Shown piece after piece: positions 46,083 to 55,729 of a stretch of DNA of 64,000 nt. Source of the stretch: Magnetospirillum fulvum MGU-K5. Its GTDB lineage: Bacteria > Pseudomonadota > Alphaproteobacteria > Rhodospirillales > Magnetospirillaceae. The stretch is taken from positions 21,152 to 85,151 of the forward strand of contig NZ_AQPH01000008.1 of assembly GCF_000442515.1 (NCBI RefSeq), in the 5' to 3' direction. Each line of letters opens with the position of its first letter. Position 1 is the stretch's first letter. The notes beneath the pieces are model-generated. The model ran no database searches, was not told where the DNA came from, and saw only the letters and a list, made by a program, of their open reading frames with translations. The translations under genes and the position numbers were made by a program.

Positions 46083-46126
46083 GCACGGATCGGGAGATGC
46101 ACGCTGTGAGGCGCTCCCGTCCGCGC
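46083..46126 (-). promoter_or_regulatory. Structured 5' leader of metY-marDK
   Basis: Minus strand: GCGCGGACGGGAG, a 17-nt loop containing a small CGC/GCG hairpin, then CTCCCGATCCGTGC. This gives 13 paired bases with one bulged A and one G-T pair, 27 nt before the metY ATG and only a few nt after the predicted transcription start. Could be a regulatory RNA (sulfur or SAM responsive) or a simple translational hairpin; it matches no riboswitch class I can name. Confidence 0.4.
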
Positions 46127-46139
46127 TTTGACACGGAAC

Positions 46140-46168
46140 AGGCTAAAGAGGCACACCGGTTATGTCAA
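46140..46168 (-). promoter_or_regulatory. Promoter of metY-marDK
   Basis: TTGACA (46163-46168) with a 17-nt spacer and TAGCCT (46140-46145), read on the minus strand. Just upstream lies an AT-rich tract (46163-46200, with near-palindrome ATAGACTAT) that stands out from the GC-rich surroundings and may bind a sulfur-status regulator. Confidence 0.5.
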
Positions 46169-46264
46169 CATAGTCTATATATTTTATGGATAATAAGACT
46201 TCCCCCTCTGGCGCGCAGAGCCTGTCCCAGGCGGTTGCGGGTGATTGTCGGCCGTCCCGCATAT

Positions 46265-47074
46265 CTAGAGCCTGCCGATGAAGCGGCGGCGGATTTGCGC
46301 GCTTAAGCCATTGATCGCCGTGACCAGGGCCAGCAGCACGATAATCAGCGCCGCCGCCTCCTGATATTCGAACAGGTGAAAGGCGGTGACGATCTCCAGC
46401 CCCAATCCGCCCGCGCCAACGACGCCGAGCGTGGTGGCGGAGCGGACATTGTGCTCCCAGCGATAGATCGTGACGTCCATCAGGCGCGGCAGCACCTGGG
46501 GCCAGACGCTGAAGCGGAATACCCCCAACGGCGAAACCCCATGCGAGCGCAACGCATCGCCGGGGGCGCGATCGACATGTTCGAAAATTTCGGAATAGAA
46601 CTTTCCCAACACCCCGGTCGAATGGCAGGCCAGGGCAAAGATGCCGGGCAGCGGCCCGAAGCCGACGGCGGCGACGAACACCACCCCCCAGATCAAACCG
46701 GGGATCGAGCGCATCCCGTTCAGTAGCAGCCGCACCGGCTCGCCCGCCCAATTGGGCGCGACATTGCGCGCCGCGACCGCCCCCAGCGGCAGCGCGACCA
46801 GACCGCCCAGAACGGTTCCGGCAATGCTCATCGCCAGGGTCTCGGCCAGCGGTTTGCCCCATTTGCTCCAGCGCGAGAAATCGGGCGGGGTCGCATCCCC
46901 GGCCAGGGTCAGAATGGTCGAAAGCGCGCCGCGATAGCGGGCGGGATCGAACAATCCGGCATAGGCACAGGCGGCCAGGATCACCGCCAACCCGGCCAGC
47001 GTCGACACCATGGCATGGCGCAGGCTGCGGCGACTGTCATCGAGGATCGCGGACAAAGCGGCGGAGTCGGTCAT
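46265..47074 (-). CDS. PhnE-like ABC transporter permease (putative vanadate importer)
   Basis: 269 aa from the ATG at 47074. About six membrane helices; the ABC-permease coupling region is YRWEHNVRSATTLGVVGAGGLG, closest to phosphonate/phosphite permeases of the PhnE type. The cognate ATPase and binding protein are not adjacent but at 62.2-63.9 kb, at the far end of the other vnf arm. It is the last gene of the vnfDGK transcript, 29 nt after a NifX-family gene. Vanadate is a phosphate analogue, so vanadate uptake is the favoured inference; phosphonate use is unlikely as no C-P lyase genes are present. Confidence 0.82.
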   Translation of the reverse strand: MTDSAALSAILDDSRRSLRHAMVSTLAGLAVILAACAYAGLFDPARYRGALSTILTLAGDATPPDFSRWSKWGKPLAETLAMSIAGTVLGGLVALPLGAVAARNVAPNWAGEPVRLLLNGMRSIPGLIWGVVFVAAVGFGPLPGIFALACHSTGVLGKFYSEIFEHVDRAPGDALRSHGVSPLGVFRFSVWPQVLPRLMDVTIYRWEHNVRSATTLGVVGAGGLGLEIVTAFHLFEYQEAAALIIVLLALVTAINGLSAQIRRRFIGRL

Positions 47075-47103
47075 CAGGCTCTCTCTCCTTCGCGAGCTTG
47101 GTA

Positions 47104-47598
47104 TCATTCGGCCTGGGCGGCCCAGCCATCGGCGACCCGGCGGCGTCCGTCGCCGTCGCGGATCAGGCGGCGCACCCACAAAGGCGGCGTGCCGCTCAAC
47201 ATCCGCTGGACATGGACGATGACGTCATCGATGGCATGGGGTTTCTCGATCTTGACCGGAAAGACCGACAGGGCCTGAAGCCGCATCGCCGCCAGATCGC
47301 TCAAGCCGCAGGTGAACAGGACGGAACTGCCGTCGGCCGCCTCGACCCGGTCGGCCAGCGGATCGTTGCCGGGTTCGACATCTTCGATATCGTCCATCCA
47401 ACAGCCGCCGCCCGGCTTCGCCCCCTGGCCGCCGCCCGGACCCTTTTTGCCGGACTTGGAAAAGTGGACGACGTCGGCGAATTCCGACCAGCTCGCGCCG
47501 ACGTGATAAAACACCATCTGCTTGGCCGAGATGAAATTGGCGTCGCACTGGATCAGGCTATTGGTGGTGATCGCAAGTCTCAGGTGATCGCGCTCCAT
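47104..47598 (-). CDS. NifX-family cofactor-binding protein (Cys/Gly-rich insert)
   Basis: 164 aa with GGAGGAG just before the ATG. One dinitrogenase-cofactor-binding (NifX/NafY/NifB-C) domain: LRLAITTNSLIQCDANFISAKQMVFYHV at the N-terminus and a C-terminal QRMLSGTPPLWVRRLIR like the NifX tail. The middle holds a Gly/Lys-rich insert (KSGKKGPGGGQGAKPGGGC). NifX-type domains carry NifB-co, VK-cluster or finished cofactor. A close paralogue is encoded at 61700-62188. In the vnf operon it is likely a FeV-co or vanadium-precursor carrier (inference). Confidence 0.8.
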   Translation of the reverse strand: MERDHLRLAITTNSLIQCDANFISAKQMVFYHVGASWSEFADVVHFSKSGKKGPGGGQGAKPGGGCWMDDIEDVEPGNDPLADRVEAADGSSVLFTCGLSDLAAMRLQALSVFPVKIEKPHAIDDVIVHVQRMLSGTPPLWVRRLIRDGDGRRRVADGWAAQAE

Positions 47599-47619
47599 CG
47601 CGGCGCTCCTCCAAAAAGG

Positions 47620-48468
47620 TCAGGTCATCGGCAGCCCTTGCGCCATCACCTCGCGGGTGAAGCGCAGCCGGTAGGATGCGGGCAGGGTCAATCCGTCGGA
47701 AAGACGGGCCTGCCAGCGCGGGAGTTGGTCGAGCGCCAGTTTGCCAGCGCTCAACGCCTCGACCGGGACGATGTGAAGCTGGGTGTTGATGACGGCGTAC
47801 AGATCGATCGGATAACGCAGCGGATCGGTGTAGATCTCGCCCAGATCGAAGCGAATGTGATCGGTGCCGACGCTGAAGCGGGGATTGTCGCACTCGAAGC
47901 GGAAATGGCGGTTCAGACCAAATTCGTCGCGGAACTGGAACAGCACCCGATCCTCGTCGTAATACCAGCGGATTTCGTCCGAGATGTCCGACCAATAGCG
48001 ACAGAGCATTGCCGCACCATAGGTCTCGCTATACGGCAGGCGGTCGATCCCCAGGCGATAAGCGACAAAGGAATCGAGCAGATCGGCCCCGATCTTGGTG
48101 ATCCGGATCGACAGCGCGGTCTGTTCGACGGTCGCGGTCGCCTTGATCAGCCCGTTGCGGGTTTCGACCCGCCCGGTCTCGTGACTGAGGGCTGCGCGAA
48201 ACACCCGCAACGCCCGATAGGCCTCGGCGGTCAGCTTGCCCACAGCCGAGGTCCGATCCAGGCGTTGATATTTGCGCCATGCCGCCATCGGGTCGGGATC
48301 GTCGAGCGGGTCGCCCAACGCCGCATCCAGCGCGCCGAAGGCGTCGGACAAAACGGCGCAGGTCCGGGTTGCCTCGGCCCGCTCGGCCTCGGCATCCTCG
48401 GCGATGGCCAGACTCTTCTTTTTCGAATAAAGCTCGATCTGGCGATATTCCGGCAGCAGAACGGTCAC
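47620..48468 (-). CDS. Conserved hypothetical protein in the vnfDGK operon
   Basis: 282 aa if it starts at the GTG at 48468, which has GGAG 11 nt upstream; the open frame extends to 48540 without a better site. No family recognised. No signal peptide or membrane helix. A charged helical N-terminal third (KKKSLAIAEDAEAERAEATR) is followed by a mixed alpha/beta body with aromatic-rich segments (RYWSDISDEIRWYYDEDRVLFQF). Placed between vnfK (94-nt gap) and the NifX-like gene (21 nt), so probably an accessory factor for V-nitrogenase expression, cofactor insertion or vanadium handling. Confidence 0.65.
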   Translation of the reverse strand: MTVLLPEYRQIELYSKKKSLAIAEDAEAERAEATRTCAVLSDAFGALDAALGDPLDDPDPMAAWRKYQRLDRTSAVGKLTAEAYRALRVFRAALSHETGRVETRNGLIKATATVEQTALSIRITKIGADLLDSFVAYRLGIDRLPYSETYGAAMLCRYWSDISDEIRWYYDEDRVLFQFRDEFGLNRHFRFECDNPRFSVGTDHIRFDLGEIYTDPLRYPIDLYAVINTQLHIVPVEALSAGKLALDQLPRWQARLSDGLTLPASYRLRFTREVMAQGLPMT

Positions 48469-48562
48469 GGCAACGGCATCTCCGACGCTACGGGGAAAAC
48501 ACGAGGAGACGGGACGCCGGCCGGTCGGAGAGGGACACAACCGACCGACGCCCCACCCGGCC

Positions 48563-50005
<1,443 letters not shown>

Positions 50006-50033
50006 TCAAGACGCGCCGCCGCTCTGGCCAACT

Positions 50034-51841
<1,808 letters not shown>

Positions 51842-51873
51842 TCATTTAGGCGAACGCTGATGCCAAGCAGTAA

Positions 51874-51889
51874 AGCAGGAAGCGTGCCA
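51874..51889 (-). promoter_or_regulatory. Sigma54 promoter of vnfDGK
   Basis: Minus strand TGGCAC-GCTTC-CTGCT, against the consensus TGGCAC-N5-TTGCW. The GG and GC doublets have the right spacing, and the vnfD ATG is ~84 nt downstream. Confidence 0.85.
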
Positions 51890-51930
51890 ACGGCCCGGCC
51901 ATGCCGCCGCTCTGCTGGACTCTCTTTAAA

Positions 51931-51943
51931 AATCAATGTCTTG
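51931..51943 (+). promoter_or_regulatory. Candidate IHF site
   Basis: AATCAA-TGTC-TTG is a full match to WATCAA-N4-TTR. It lies between the vnfD sigma54 promoter and the candidate activator sites near 52.03 kb, where a DNA bend would help loop formation. Confidence 0.6.
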
Positions 51944-52018
51944 GATTGATCCGGCCCGCCCGGCGGGCCGCAAAGCCCCGGATCGGGGCCGGGCGACGGG
52001 GCGCGATCGTTCGTGGAA

Positions 52019-52042
52019 GTACAAATCCACTCCGGAGAGTAC
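52019..52042. promoter_or_regulatory. Candidate VnfA upstream activator sites
   Basis: Two GTAC tetrads (52019-52022 and 52039-52042), 20 bp centre to centre, inside GTGGAAGTACAAATCCAC and GAGAGTACCG. Azotobacter VnfA recognises GTAC-based dyads with shorter spacing, so this is only suggestive. The position, ~52-75 bp upstream of the fusion-gene promoter and ~130 bp upstream of the vnfD promoter, suits a shared site. Confidence 0.35.
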
Positions 52043-52093
52043 CGCCGCGTGCTTCGCCGCCCCAAAACCGCCGCCCCGCCCTGTCGCCCCGCT

Positions 52094-52109
52094 TGGCACG
52101 AACGTTGCC
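52094..52109 (+). promoter_or_regulatory. Sigma54 promoter of the NifX-glyoxalase gene
   Basis: TGGCAC-GAACG-TTGCC, essentially the full -24/-12 consensus, 53 nt upstream of the ATG at 52162 and divergent from the vnfD promoter. Confidence 0.88.
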
Positions 52110-52161
52110 ATGTCATCGGGGAACGGGGCCACGCGCCCCACCCGGATTCTAAGGAGACGGC

Positions 52162-52923
52162 ATGCACGACACCCAGCCCCTATTGAAGATCGCCGTCGCG
52201 GGCGGCCCCAGCGGCCTGATCGACCAGCATTTCGGACAGGCGGACAGCTTCCAGATTTTCCAGCAGGGCCCGGACGGGCCGGACGCGATCGAATGCCGCG
52301 ACATCGCCGCCTTCGCCCAAGGCGACGAGGACCGCCGCGACACGATTTGCCGGATGTTGGCCGATTGTCAGGTGCTGCTGGTCGCCAAGATCGGCCCCAA
52401 TCCGCAGGAGAAACTGGCCCGCGCCGGGATCGAGGCGTCGGACCGTCACGCCGGTCGGCCGATCATCGAAGCGGTGGCGGAAACCCTGGCCGCCAAGGCC
52501 CAGGCGGCCCGGCCCCAATCCCCGATCGATGCCAGCGGATTTCGCCTGATTCACACGATGTTGCGGGTCACCGACATCGAACGCTCGCTCGATTTCTACA
52601 CCCGGCTGCTGGGAATGAAGATTTGGGAAAAGCGCGACCACCAGCGCAACCAGTTCACCCAGGCCTATGTCGGCTATGACAGCGGCCCGGCGCTGGAACT
52701 GGTGTTCAACTGGTCGCACGAAGGAGCCTATGCCTTGGGCGAATCCTTCGGTCACATCGCGATCGCGGTCAGCGGGGTGACCGCTTTGTGCGATCGCCTT
52801 GCCGCCGAGGGAGTTGCGATGCCGCGCCCGCCGCGCAGCCAGCGCCACGGCGAATCGATCGTCGCCTTTATCGAAGACCCCGATGGCCACCGGATCGAAC
52901 TGGTCCAGCCCCCCGCCGCGTAA
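52162..52923 (+). CDS. NifX-family domain fused to a glyoxalase/VOC domain
   Basis: 253 aa with AAGGAG 6 nt before the ATG. Residues ~8-115 form a NifX/NafY-type cofactor-binding domain (LKIAVAGGPSGLIDQHFGQADSFQIF, given here as IDQHFGQADSFQIF, then VLLVAKIGPNPQEKL). Residues ~128-250 form a glyoxalase-I-like vicinal-oxygen-chelate domain: HTMLRVTDIERSLDFYTRLLGMK, LELVFNW, FGHIAIAV and IEDPDGHRIELVQ, with the His/Glu metal ligands of GloA apparently kept. Both frames are continuous with no break. Driven by its own sigma54 promoter, divergent from vnfD. Role unknown: a metal-cluster carrier joined to a metal-dependent isomerase-like fold. Confidence 0.88.
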   Translation: MHDTQPLLKIAVAGGPSGLIDQHFGQADSFQIFQQGPDGPDAIECRDIAAFAQGDEDRRDTICRMLADCQVLLVAKIGPNPQEKLARAGIEASDRHAGRPIIEAVAETLAAKAQAARPQSPIDASGFRLIHTMLRVTDIERSLDFYTRLLGMKIWEKRDHQRNQFTQAYVGYDSGPALELVFNWSHEGAYALGESFGHIAIAVSGVTALCDRLAAEGVAMPRPPRSQRHGESIVAFIEDPDGHRIELVQPPAA

Positions 52924-52927
52924 CCTC

Positions 52928-52943
52928 TGGCACGGCGCTTGCT
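52928..52943 (+). promoter_or_regulatory. Sigma54 promoter of the 23-codon ORF / nif11 unit
   Basis: TGGCAC-GGCGC-TTGCT is an exact match to TGGCAC-N5-TTGCW. It lies 4 nt after the fusion-gene stop and 50 nt before the ATG of the small ORF. Confidence 0.87.
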
Positions 52944-52993
52944 GTTTTCACCCTGACGTCTTTCCTCTTTCGTCCCATCAAGGATTTTCTTCG

Positions 52994-53065
52994 ATGCCTC
53001 CTCACCAGATCGCCTTTTGCACGATCCCGATGGAAGAAATGGAAGCCAAGGAAAAGCACGCCTGA
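52994..53065 (+). CDS. 23-residue peptide ORF under sigma54 control
   Basis: A short frame of 23 codons plus stop, with AAGGA 9 nt before its ATG and a perfect sigma54 promoter 50 nt upstream. The peptide starts MPPHQIAFCTIP and ends in a charged helix-like MEEMEAKEKHA; it has one Cys and one internal His. A hairpin with a U-rich tail begins 7 nt after the stop. It may be a functional micropeptide or a leader whose translation controls read-through into nif11. No family recognised; being this short, coding status needs experimental proof. Confidence 0.5.
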   Translation: MPPHQIAFCTIPMEEMEAKEKHA

Positions 53066-53072
53066 TCCCGCC

Positions 53073-53108
53073 CGCCCCCGTCCGCCTTGGGCGGGGGCGT
53101 CTGTCTTT
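53073..53108 (+). terminator. Intrinsic terminator/attenuator between the peptide ORF and nif11
   Basis: CGCCCCCGTCC, loop GCCTT, GGGCGGGGGCG (11 bp, one G-T pair), followed by TCTGTCTTT. It should end most transcripts from the sigma54 promoter at ~150 nt, with read-through needed for the nif11 gene. Confidence 0.7.
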
Positions 53109-53127
53109 CCAACCGGAGACCATTGCG

Positions 53128-53325
53128 ATGTCCGTCGAATCCGCCGTCGCCTATATCCGCCGCATGCGCGAAGACGAAGCCTTCCGCAAGATGATGAACG
53201 ACACCAGCGAAGACGAAGGGGCCAGTTGGGGCCTGATCCGCGACAATGGCTTTGAATTCACCATGACCGAATTCAAGCAGGCCCAGGACCGGATTTATGC
53301 GGAGAACGGGATCGTTCCGATGTGA
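53128..53325 (+). CDS. Nif11-family small protein
   Basis: 65 aa with GGAG 9 nt before the ATG. It matches the Nif11 domain: SVESAVAYIRRMREDEAFRKMM at the start and GLIRDNGFEFTMTEFKQAQD near the end. Nif11 proteins occur in the nif regions of diazotrophs such as Azotobacter and cyanobacteria, and related sequences form leader parts of ribosomal peptides; no Gly-Gly-type cleavage site or modifying enzyme is seen here, so a nitrogenase-accessory role is more likely. Its function is unknown in all these systems. Confidence 0.85.
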   Translation: MSVESAVAYIRRMREDEAFRKMMNDTSEDEGASWGLIRDNGFEFTMTEFKQAQDRIYAENGIVPM

Positions 53326-53351
53326 TCCCGCCCGATAGCAACGGCCCCCCT

Positions 53352-53630
53352 CTTGGGCTATCGCCCAAGCCCATTTGGGGCAAAGCCCCAAACCCCTTTA
53401 ATTTCACTGAAAAAAAGGGACGGTTTGGAGGCGCAAGCCTCCAAGCGGGGGCGGGGCAGCCGCCCCGCGAAAGGGCCACGTAATACCAAGCTGCGCTGAT
53501 CGGAACCGATCCGCGCAAACCCTCATTCGCCGGGCGCGGCCCCTCCGGGCCGCTTGGCTCCGCGCCACGAGGCGCGCGGCCCTTCGGGCCTAACCAACCC
53601 GCATGAGTTTCACTCATTGCAGGTTGGTAT
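53352..53630. repeat. Hairpin-rich intergenic element with terminal inverted repeats
   Basis: The 324-nt gap between convergent nif11 and vnfA has no gene. It carries five or more perfect hairpins: CTTGGGC/GCCCAAG (53352-53369), TTTGGGGC/GCCCCAAA (53374-53392), TTGGAGGC/GCCTCCAA (53425-53444), GCGGGGC/GCCCCGC (53451-53468), and ACCAACC/GGTTGGT with inner ATGAG/CTCAT (53593-53628). The part from 53483 to 53630 is bounded by ATACCAA and TTGGTAT. It probably serves as a bidirectional terminator and may be a small mobile repeat. Confidence 0.6.
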
Positions 53631-53649
53631 AAGACGGAGGGACGGCTCC

Positions 53650-55251
53650 CTACCGCTTGCGGTATTCCTTGTAGCTGATCTTGTACTTTTCCATCCGAAG
53701 GCCGAGAATCCGCCGGGTCAGACCCAGATCCTTCGCCGCCTCGGTGACGTTGCCCTGATGGGCTTTGAGCGATTCGACGATCATTTCGTATTCGACAGCG
53801 CGCATCTTCGCTTCGATGCCGCAGCCAAAGCCGGTCCCGCTTTCGTCCGAGGTCTGGAGCGAGGGCGGCAGATTATAGCCGTGGATCACCCCATCCTCGG
53901 ACAGGATCACCGAACGTTCGATCACGTTTTCCAGTTCGCGGACATTGCCGGGCCAGTGATAGGCCATCAGCATGTTCAGCGCCGGGGTCGAGATGCGCTT
54001 CGCCTCGCGCCCGGTTTCCTGGGCGAAGTGAGCGACAAAATGGTCGGCCAGCAAGATCACGTCGCTGCCCCGGTCGCGCAACGGGGGGATGGTGATGGGA
54101 AAGACGTTGAGGCGGTAAAACAAATCCTCGCGGAACGTACCCTTTTCGACCATCTCGGGCAGGTTGCGGTTGGTGGCGGCGATGATGCGCAGATCGACCT
54201 TGACCGGACGGGAGCCGCCAACCCGTTCGAAGGTCTTTTCCTGCAACACCCGTAACAGCTTGGCCTGCATCGGCAGGCTCAGTTCGCCCACTTCGTCGAG
54301 GAAGATGGTGCCGCCGTCGGCCAGTTCGAACCGGCCCTTGCGCATCGCCGCCGCACCCGTGAACGAGCCTTTTTCATGACCGAACAATTCGGATTCGACG
54401 ATGCTTTCGGGCAAAGCGGCACAATTGAACTTGATGAACGGCCCCTCGGCCGTCGCCCCGTTATAGTGGATCGCGTTGGCGACCAGTTCCTTGCCGACCC
54501 CGCTTTCGCCCAGCACCAGCACCGTCGCCTTGGTGGTGGCGACCTTGTGAATCAAATCGTAGATTTCGCGCATCGGCTTGGAATTGCCGATGATGTTCGA
54601 GGGCTTGAACCGGTCCTTCAGCGCATTCTGAAGCCGCAGATTCTCGGCTTCCAGCCGCACCTTCTCGATATTTTCCAGCAGGTACAGTTCGACCGCCGGG
54701 CCGATCATCGAGGCGATGGTGGCGATCAGTTCGACATCTTGCTTCAGCAGGCGGCGATTGTCGTAGACCCGCTCGGCGCTGATCGTGCCCAGCACCCGCC
54801 CGCCATGCATGATCGGGACACAGAAGAACGAGAAATTGAGATCGGACCCGTCGGCCCGCGCCTGGGTGCGGTTGAGGAAGCTGGGGCTGTTGCGCAATTC
54901 GGGAACGATGATCGCCTTGCCGGATTCGACCACCTTGCCGGTGATGCCTTCGCCAGTGGCGTAGATTCCCCGCGCCTTCTGCTCCTCGGTCAGGCCAAAG
55001 CTTTCGTGGATAAAGATATTGCCGTTCTCGCGGTCGTACAGGCTGACCATGCCGCGAACGATGTGCATCCGGCTTTGCATCACCTTCAAGATGATCGCCA
55101 ACGAGCCGGGCAAATCCTCGTTCTCGGAAATGATCTGGCTGATCTGAAACAGGATCGGCAGGACGTTGACGCGACATTCCCCGGTTTTGCAATCGGTGAA
55201 GTCGTCGACGAAATCTTCCAGATCAATCGCGTAGGTGTAGTCCATATGCAT
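53650..55251 (-). CDS. vnfA: Sigma54-dependent activator of V-nitrogenase genes
   Basis: 533 aa. An N-terminal segment with Cys21 and Cys26 (TDCKTGECRV) that may bind an Fe-S cluster as in Azotobacter VnfA, a GAF domain (~30-190), a sigma54-interacting AAA+ domain (~220-450) with Walker A GESGVGKE, the sigma54-contact loop GSFTGA and Walker B GTIFLDEVGEL, and a C-terminal Fis-type helix-turn-helix (VTEAAKDLGLTRRILGLRM). The fold order matches NifA/VnfA/AnfA; its place between vnfDGK and vnfENX makes VnfA the best call. Start at 55251 (55245 possible); no strong ribosome site. A Mo-box candidate lies ~100-125 nt upstream. Confidence 0.92.
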   Translation of the reverse strand: MHMDYTYAIDLEDFVDDFTDCKTGECRVNVLPILFQISQIISENEDLPGSLAIILKVMQSRMHIVRGMVSLYDRENGNIFIHESFGLTEEQKARGIYATGEGITGKVVESGKAIIVPELRNSPSFLNRTQARADGSDLNFSFFCVPIMHGGRVLGTISAERVYDNRRLLKQDVELIATIASMIGPAVELYLLENIEKVRLEAENLRLQNALKDRFKPSNIIGNSKPMREIYDLIHKVATTKATVLVLGESGVGKELVANAIHYNGATAEGPFIKFNCAALPESIVESELFGHEKGSFTGAAAMRKGRFELADGGTIFLDEVGELSLPMQAKLLRVLQEKTFERVGGSRPVKVDLRIIAATNRNLPEMVEKGTFREDLFYRLNVFPITIPPLRDRGSDVILLADHFVAHFAQETGREAKRISTPALNMLMAYHWPGNVRELENVIERSVILSEDGVIHGYNLPPSLQTSDESGTGFGCGIEAKMRAVEYEMIVESLKAHQGNVTEAAKDLGLTRRILGLRMEKYKISYKEYRKR

Positions 55252-55348
55252 CTTGGATCAATCCCGGTCTGCCGATGCGGACAGCGAACGAATCGCCGTC
55301 AAACCCCATGGCGCCCATCGCGTTTCGAACCGATGCGTACAGCGTCAT

Positions 55349-55377
55349 TTCGTGATATACACTTACCACATAACGCA
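55349..55377. promoter_or_regulatory. Candidate ModE/Mop-type Mo-box upstream of vnfA
   Basis: TTCGTGATATA-N7-CACATAACGCA matches 15 of 22 defined positions of the Mo-box ATCGCTATATA-N6/7-TATATAACGAT, including the strongly conserved CG.GATATA and ATAACG cores. A minus-strand TTGACG (55385-55390) just upstream could be the vnfA -35, which would place the box across the promoter so that molybdate-bound ModE would block vnfA. The -10 is not clear. Confidence 0.55.
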
Positions 55378-55523
55378 AGTCTGGCGTCAACACCTATATA
55401 AAAATAAGCAGCGATTACATCGGTTTGTTCGATTCATTACAGTCAATGTCGGCAACACGACAAGGACCATAAAGCAGCAACCGCGATTGAATCGCAACCA
55501 ATCCAAAGGCTCAACTTCCATCA

Positions 55524-55539
55524 CACAAATTCATTTGTG
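55524..55539. promoter_or_regulatory. Perfect 16-bp palindrome between vnfA and vnfE
   Basis: CACAAAT-TC-ATTTGTG in the 478-nt gap between the divergent genes. It looks like an operator for a dimeric regulator; which one is unknown. The rest of this gap (55252-55729) is AT-rich compared with the window and has no gene on either strand that I can support. Confidence 0.4.
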
Positions 55540-55576
55540 CCACCAACCATCTGTTGGCTGAGTTTCTTACGTAATT

Positions 55577-55609
55577 GTACGAAATCTCCGACAACGAACA
55601 TCCCCGTAC
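55577..55609. promoter_or_regulatory. GTAC motifs upstream of vnfE
   Basis: GTAC at 55577-55580 (within CGTAATTGTACG, a CGTA-N4-TACG palindrome) and 55606-55609, ~70-100 bp upstream of the sigma54 promoter. They may be VnfA sites by analogy with Azotobacter GTAC dyads; weak evidence. Confidence 0.3.
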
Positions 55610-55675
55610 ACCTCGCATTCGGCCGGTTTCGCTGTGACATGGCGGGAGAACGGGGAAAATCGCCTGCGGGCGGCA

Positions 55676-55691
55676 TGGCATGGGCCTTGCG
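55676..55691 (+). promoter_or_regulatory. Sigma54 promoter of vnfENX
   Basis: TGGCAT-GGGCC-TTGCG, close to TGGCAC-N5-TTGCW with GG/GC correctly spaced, 39 nt before the vnfE ATG. Confidence 0.82.
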
Positions 55692-55729
55692 ATGTCTCCT
55701 CCGGTCCTTGACCCAGCCCGGAGCGCGGC

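Noticed and set aside
46083..46126. SAM-II or SAH riboswitch call for the metY leader
   Set aside because: The hairpin is real, but I could not match the conserved core nucleotides of either class.
53352..53630. CRISPR array
   Set aside because: The hairpins differ in sequence and spacing; there are no regular direct repeats with unique spacers and no cas genes.
55253..55561. 102-codon plus-strand frame upstream of vnfE
   Set aside because: It covers the regulatory gap with the Mo-box candidate, lacks a ribosome site and gives a composition unlike real genes here.
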